Shown: positions 60,459 to 64,000 of the stretch, in pieces
Numbering within the stretch: the first letter of the stretch is position 1
Layout: the number at the start of each line of letters is the position of its first letter
Assembly (NCBI GenBank): GCA_963842795.1
Contig: CAWJHV010000015.1
Location: 310,001-374,000, forward strand
DNA length: 64,000 nt
Reading direction: 5' to 3'
DNA from: WHSW01 sp963842795
GTDB taxonomy: Bacteria > Actinomycetota > Thermoleophilia > Solirubrobacterales > 70-9
Program-made: the position numbers and the translations under genes
The notes under the pieces: generated by a model
Database searches by the model: none
Seen by the model: only the letters and a program-made list of their open reading frames with translations
Told to the model about the DNA's origin: nothing

Positions 60459-62308
60459 GCCAGTCGGCGCCAGGGCGCGAACGCGTTCTCGCACCCGTCG
60501 AGCGCCGGTTCGAGCTCCGGGTGGTGGCGGAGCAGGACGTCGACCATGGTGTTGTTCTCGACCCACGCCAGCCCCTCCGGCGTGTAGACGTCGGGCGAGT
60601 AGTCGTTGGTGAAGAAGCGGTCCGAGCGCAGCCGGCGCGAGGCCATCAGGATGAAGATCCGGAAGGCGGTGTCGGAGAAGCCGAATCCCGGCGGCAGCGG
60701 CTCGGCGAGCATCCCGACCTGGAGGTCGACGCGGTCGATCTCGCCGTCGTAGACGTCGCGGATCTCCTCGACCAGCTCCGGGTCGTCGCTGAGGTCCTCG
60801 AACTTCGTCACCCGCTTCTTTCGCAGCCGTTCGCGGAAGTCGTTGTAGCGGGGCACGCCGCGCTCGCGGTCGCGGGCGATGTCGATGGTCCCCAGGTCAA
60901 CCCGATCGCCGTTCAGGCGGACGTGGTCGGAGAGCGCCCGCGGGTGGTTGCGGAGCGTGATCGCCCCCGGGTGGGCGATCCCGAACGAGTAGAGCAGGTT
61001 CGACCACCCGTGCTCCAGGATCGTCGGCCGCGTCCCGTGGCCCTGGATCGGGTCGAACTCGGTCTCGGCGATCAGCGATCCGTCGCGATGGTCGCGGATC
61101 TCGTAGTCGTCGGGGAGCAACGGATGCAGGCGGTAGACGGAGACGAACTCCTCGGTGATCGCGTACGGGGCCGCGTGGTGCTCCTGGTCGGAGCCGACGA
61201 CCCCGCCGATCATCTCGGTCCCGACGTGGCCGAATTTCTGCCGCACCCAGCGCGGCAGGATCCCGTACCAGTTCGCGTTCATCGCCCGCTCGAGCACCGG
61301 GTTGGCGAGGATCCCGGGCGTCCACTCGACCGTGTGGATCTTCGCGCTCAGGGCCGAATTGACCAGGCGCGCGGTGAGGAAGAGCCGCTCGTCGTCCCAC
61401 GTCGGATAGGAGCCCTTCAGGTGGTCGCAGATCGAGTTGTGCTCCTTGGCGAACAGCGTGTGCAGCAGCGAGAGCCCGACCCAGTAGTTGTCGGCGAACC
61501 CGGTCAGGTCGACGCCGTCGAGGTGGGCGTCGGTCTCGTTCGGGAGCATCCCGTCGGCGAGCTCGAGCTTGCCGTCGGTTCCCGAGCGCAGCAGCCGGTT
61601 GCGCTCCTCGGTCGAGCCGTAGAGCTGGGAGAGGTCCCACCAATGGGTGACGGTGTTTACGTAGGTGGGCGGCAGGCCGCTGGTTCCGGTGCGGGTGCGA
61701 TCGGGGCTCGTCGCCCGCACCCGCATCGGCGTCCCCTCGGGCCACTCGTCGTTCTCGTCGAGCTCGATGTCGATGTAGGTCTCCGGCGCGTTCTCGCCAT
61801 GCCCGAACCAGTCGTGGTTCTGGAACTGGATCCAGCAGGCGGCGAGCACGTTGAGGCTCGTCGCCGGCTTGAACTCGCGCCGCAGCAGCAGCCGGTTGGC
61901 AACCTCGCGCGGGTTCGGCTGCATGCGCTCGGCCGGCGGCTCGGGGGCGGTGGCGTCGGTGGGCGCATTGCGGCCGAAGCGGCTTCCGACCATCCCCATA
62001 CGCGGATCGATCGGGTCCTGGCGCGAGCCGTCGTACGTTCGGTAGGCGGGCAGGTCGCCCGCGGTCGCGTCGCCGTTGGAATAAGGCGCCTCAACGGCGG
62101 CGCGGGTCGGCTCCGCTTCGCTCCGCCTCCCAGTCGGCGCCTCGGTGTCGTAGAGGTTGTGGCGGCGTAGGTCGTCGCGGTGGGCGCGCAGGTTGAGCAG
62201 GGCCATCGGCAGCGGCAGGTTCCACCAGTCCGTCGCCCGGTTCACCTGGCGGAACACGGTCGCGTTGACCCGCGAGAACGTGCTCTCGACGATGCCGATC
62301 AGGTCCAT
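60455..62308 (-). CDS. Haem peroxidase/alpha-dioxygenase-like enzyme
   Basis: 617 residues, closest in layout to plant fatty acid alpha-dioxygenase (DOX1). WNLPLPMALLNLRAHRDDLR opens it. The distal haem His is H165 in FQNHDWFGH, and the catalytic Tyr and proximal His are Y392 and H395 in VYRLHPLLPD. FGHVGTEMIGGVVG and SRRLRSDRFFTNDY (with Arg near 558-559, where the plant enzymes bind the carboxylate) also match. It should oxidise fatty acids at the alpha carbon with O2. An insertion at residues 60-75 corresponds to the repeat at 62090-62129. It starts 42 bases after the upstream P450 behind GGGAGGAG. Confidence 0.9.
   Translation of the reverse strand: MDLIGIVESTFSRVNATVFRQVNRATDWWNLPLPMALLNLRAHRDDLRRHNLYDTEAPTGRRSEAEPTRAAVEAPYSNGDATAGDLPAYRTYDGSRQDPIDPRMGMVGSRFGRNAPTDATAPEPPAERMQPNPREVANRLLLRREFKPATSLNVLAACWIQFQNHDWFGHGENAPETYIDIELDENDEWPEGTPMRVRATSPDRTRTGTSGLPPTYVNTVTHWWDLSQLYGSTEERNRLLRSGTDGKLELADGMLPNETDAHLDGVDLTGFADNYWVGLSLLHTLFAKEHNSICDHLKGSYPTWDDERLFLTARLVNSALSAKIHTVEWTPGILANPVLERAMNANWYGILPRWVRQKFGHVGTEMIGGVVGSDQEHHAAPYAITEEFVSVYRLHPLLPDDYEIRDHRDGSLIAETEFDPIQGHGTRPTILEHGWSNLLYSFGIAHPGAITLRNHPRALSDHVRLNGDRVDLGTIDIARDRERGVPRYNDFRERLRKKRVTKFEDLSDDPELVEEIRDVYDGEIDRVDLQVGMLAEPLPPGFGFSDTAFRIFILMASRRLRSDRFFTNDYSPDVYTPEGLAWVENNTMVDVLLRHHPELEPALDGCENAFAPWRRLA
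62090..62129. repeat. Short GC-rich repeat inside the dioxygenase gene
   Basis: CTCAACGGCGGCGCGGGTCG and the following bases to CTCCGCCTC match the intergenic 44197-44240 copy. In the protein it adds a Glu/Arg/Ala-rich loop (RRSEAEPTRAAVEAP) at about residues 61-75, between two conserved parts. Confidence 0.4.
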
Positions 62309-62350
62309 CGCTCCGCTCCTCCCGGTCGCCCCTTGGTCGCGGGATCGACT

Positions 62351-63730
62351 CTAATGCGCGGCGGCCGGCAGCGGGCCGATCGCGATCCGCCCTCCGCGCG
62401 AGGGTGCGAAGGTGATCGCCCTCCGGGTGACCGCCTCGTCCGTCCGCCTCGAGGCAGGCCGCAGGGCGACCGCTCCGAGCACGGCGTCCAACACCACCTT
62501 CATCTCGAACAGGGCGAAGCTGGCGCCAAGGCAGCGGCGCACGCCGCCGCCGAACGGGATCCACTCGTAGGTTCCCGGGGCGTCCTCGCCGAGGAAGCGC
62601 TCGGGGCGGAAGGCCAGCGGCTCGGGATAGATGTCCGCGCGCCGGTGCATGAGGTAGATCGAGGGCGCGATGTGGACCCCCGCGGGCAGCTGCCACGGCC
62701 CGAACTGCATCGGCTCCTGGAGCCGCCGGACCACTGCAGGGACCACCGGCCGCAGGCGCAGGGTCTCCTTGACCACCGTCTCCAGGTACTCGCCCGAGCC
62801 CGAGCCGCGTTCGGCGAGCAGCCGGTCGAGCACCTCGGGGCTGCGGGTGAGCCGCTCGAGCGCCCAGGAGAGCGCCGTCGCCGTGGTCTCGTGGCCGGCG
62901 ACGAGCAGGGTCATCAGCTCGTCGCGCAGCTCCGAATCGCTGAGCGGGCGTCCCTCCTCGTCGCGGGCGGCGAGCAGGAGCGAGAAGATGTCGTCGCCCT
63001 CGTCGCCGTGCGGGTCGGCGCGGCGCGAGCGGATCTCCTCGTAGAGCAGCCCGTCGGCCTCGCGCCGCAGGGCGACGAAGCGCGCCCACGGGCTGCGCGG
63101 CCCGCTGCGCCCGAAGGTGAGCGCCAGCATCAGCACCCGGCGGCGGCTGGCGAGCATGTCGAGCAGCCGCCGCAGCGGCAGCGAGATCCGGTCGCGGCGG
63201 CTGTCGTCGGCGACGCCGAAGACGGCGCGCATGATCACCTCGAGCGTGATCGCCTGCATCGTCGGCAGCGTCGCCAGCCGCCCGGATCGCGGCCAGGCCG
63301 CGAGGTGGCGCTCGGCGACCTCGGTCATCATCGCCCCGTAGTTGCGCATGCGCTCGCCGTGGAACGGCGGCAGCAGCAGCCGGCGATGGCGCAGGTGCTC
63401 GGGGCCGTCGAGCAGCAGCGTCGACCCGGGGCCGAGGATCGGCGCCAGGGTGACGTTGCCCTCGCCGGCGTGCAGCAGGTTCGGATCGCCGGTGAAGACC
63501 TGCTTCACCGCGACCGGATCCGAGGTCACCACCAGCACCCGGTCGGCCTCCGGGAGCAGGGTGAAGTACTCGCCGCAGGTCCGCTCGCAGCCGTCGAAGA
63601 AGCGCGTCGGCGAGAGCATGAAGCCGATGCTCATCATGTAGCGGGAGAGGTCCGGTCGCGGCGGCAGCGCGGAGAGGTCCGGGCCCGTGGCGGGCGGCGA
63701 AGCGGGGAGCGGCTCGGCGCGGGCCTCCAT
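62351..63730 (-). CDS. Cytochrome P450 upstream of the haem dioxygenase
   Basis: 459 residues. I-helix AGHETT (278-283), ExxR in KETLR (322-325), haem loop FGGGVRRCLGA with C400. FRPERFLGE and the IPFGGG start of the haem loop resemble CYP families close to eukaryotic fatty acid hydroxylases. It is the first gene of the P450-dioxygenase-P450 operon. The ATG at 63730 lies about 60 bases from the third repeat family copy. Confidence 0.92.
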   Translation of the reverse strand: MEARAEPLPASPPATGPDLSALPPRPDLSRYMMSIGFMLSPTRFFDGCERTCGEYFTLLPEADRVLVVTSDPVAVKQVFTGDPNLLHAGEGNVTLAPILGPGSTLLLDGPEHLRHRRLLLPPFHGERMRNYGAMMTEVAERHLAAWPRSGRLATLPTMQAITLEVIMRAVFGVADDSRRDRISLPLRRLLDMLASRRRVLMLALTFGRSGPRSPWARFVALRREADGLLYEEIRSRRADPHGDEGDDIFSLLLAARDEEGRPLSDSELRDELMTLLVAGHETTATALSWALERLTRSPEVLDRLLAERGSGSGEYLETVVKETLRLRPVVPAVVRRLQEPMQFGPWQLPAGVHIAPSIYLMHRRADIYPEPLAFRPERFLGEDAPGTYEWIPFGGGVRRCLGASFALFEMKVVLDAVLGAVALRPASRRTDEAVTRRAITFAPSRGGRIAIGPLPAAAH

Positions 63731-63790
63731 CGCGATGAAGCCTAAGGGACGGCCGCGTGCCGCCCTGGATGGTCGATTCCACGGCCTCGC

Positions 63791-63840
63791 GTGCGCGGGG
63801 GCGCACGGGACCGAGCCGGGCGCGGCGATCGGGCGAAGCG
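63791..63840. repeat. Third repeat family, copy 2
   Basis: Matches 57731-57780 at 41 of 50 positions (GCGCACGGGACCGAGC unbroken). The downstream part (ATACC...GGTA) also forms a small, different hairpin, as in copy 1. It is directly followed by copy A of the box-plus-hairpin element. Confidence 0.55.
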
Positions 63841-63882
63841 CATACCCGGGGTGGTACTCCCGGCGGAGGCGGGCTCGGGCCG

Positions 63883-63993
63883 TTTGGCAGTGAGGGGGTG
63901 GGGGTGCGGGCGTCGGTCGAGAGGCGCCCGTGGCGGGGCTTCGAGCGAACGCCGAGTGATGAGTTGAACACCGTATGGGGTGGTCAACTCATC
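63883..63993 (+). repeat. Box-plus-hairpin dispersed element, copy A
   Basis: TTTGGCAGTGAGGGGGTG (63883-63900) is followed by GATGAGTTGAACACC (63958-63972) pairing with GGTGGTCAACTCATC (63979-63993), 14 of 15 pairs, with GTATGG as the loop. The window ends 7 bases later, so its right flank is unknown. Confidence 0.7.
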
Positions 63994-64000
63994 AATCGAC

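Noticed and set aside
1..64000. Search by eye for CRISPR arrays, tRNA/rRNA genes, transposases and phage genes
   Set aside because: No regularly spaced repeats, cloverleaf sequences or transposase/integrase motifs were seen. A tRNA search program would be needed to exclude a tRNA completely.

Overview
The window looks like chromosomal DNA of a GC-rich actinobacterium, most likely Thermoleophilia/Solirubrobacterales. That is an inference from very high GC, many GTG starts, two F420-type luciferase-like oxidoreductases, ergothioneine genes egtB/egtD, a WS/DGAT acyltransferase, an Rv1264-like adenylate cyclase, and short secreted repeat proteins. No 16S or tRNA gene was seen to confirm it, and I saw no IS element, phage gene or CRISPR array.

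Layout. 0-8.5 kb: edge of a CcdA gene, adenylate cyclase, a LON-domain protein, gamma-glutamyltransferase, an overlapping parA-ftsZ pair in which both proteins have long disordered N-terminal extensions, and two divergent ArsA/Get3-type ATPases. GGT, parA and both ATPases carry about nine apparent frameshifts between 3.2 and 7.6 kb. 8.7-17.7 kb: a large unknown protein, HxlR regulator, PilT, two tandem sulfatases, a secreted repeat protein and the primary sigma factor with a readable promoter. 18-30.5 kb: YihY, NAD(P)-binding protein, class II FBPase (glpX), an F420 oxidoreductase, egtB-egtD, an HSD10-like SDR, a Tat-exported Gly-rich repeat protein, an MFS exporter and a pilin-like protein fused to a Vps62-like domain. 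31-41 kb: LAL/LuxR regulator, winged-helix protein, three-gene proton-translocating transhydrogenase, FHA regulator, and Ser/Thr kinase with a beta-propeller sensor. 41-48 kb: F420 oxidoreductase, WS/DGAT, HAD phosphatase and a glycine-betaine-type ABC transporter. 48-58 kb: MFS, ureohydrolase, MFS-cNMP fusion, CtpE-like P-type ATPase, pyruvate kinase, VanZ, enoyl-CoA hydratase. 58-64 kb: an autoregulated HTH/membrane pair with clear operators, then a P450 - alpha-dioxygenase-like haem peroxidase - P450 operon.

The strongest unexplained signals are (1) two copies of a structured intergenic element (10.67-10.77 and 36.69-36.80 kb) whose stems are kept by compensatory changes; (2) a dispersed element made of a TTTGGCAGTGAGG-type box plus a hairpin (three good copies, one partial); (3) a third short repeat upstream of two genes; (4) the P450/alpha-dioxygenase operon, which resembles the fused dioxygenase-P450 enzymes of fungal oxylipin synthesis in split form; (5) the parA-ftsZ pair next to tandem Get3-like ATPases; and (6) a set of genes that seem to start at CTG, two of them through a 4-base CTGA stop/start overlap.
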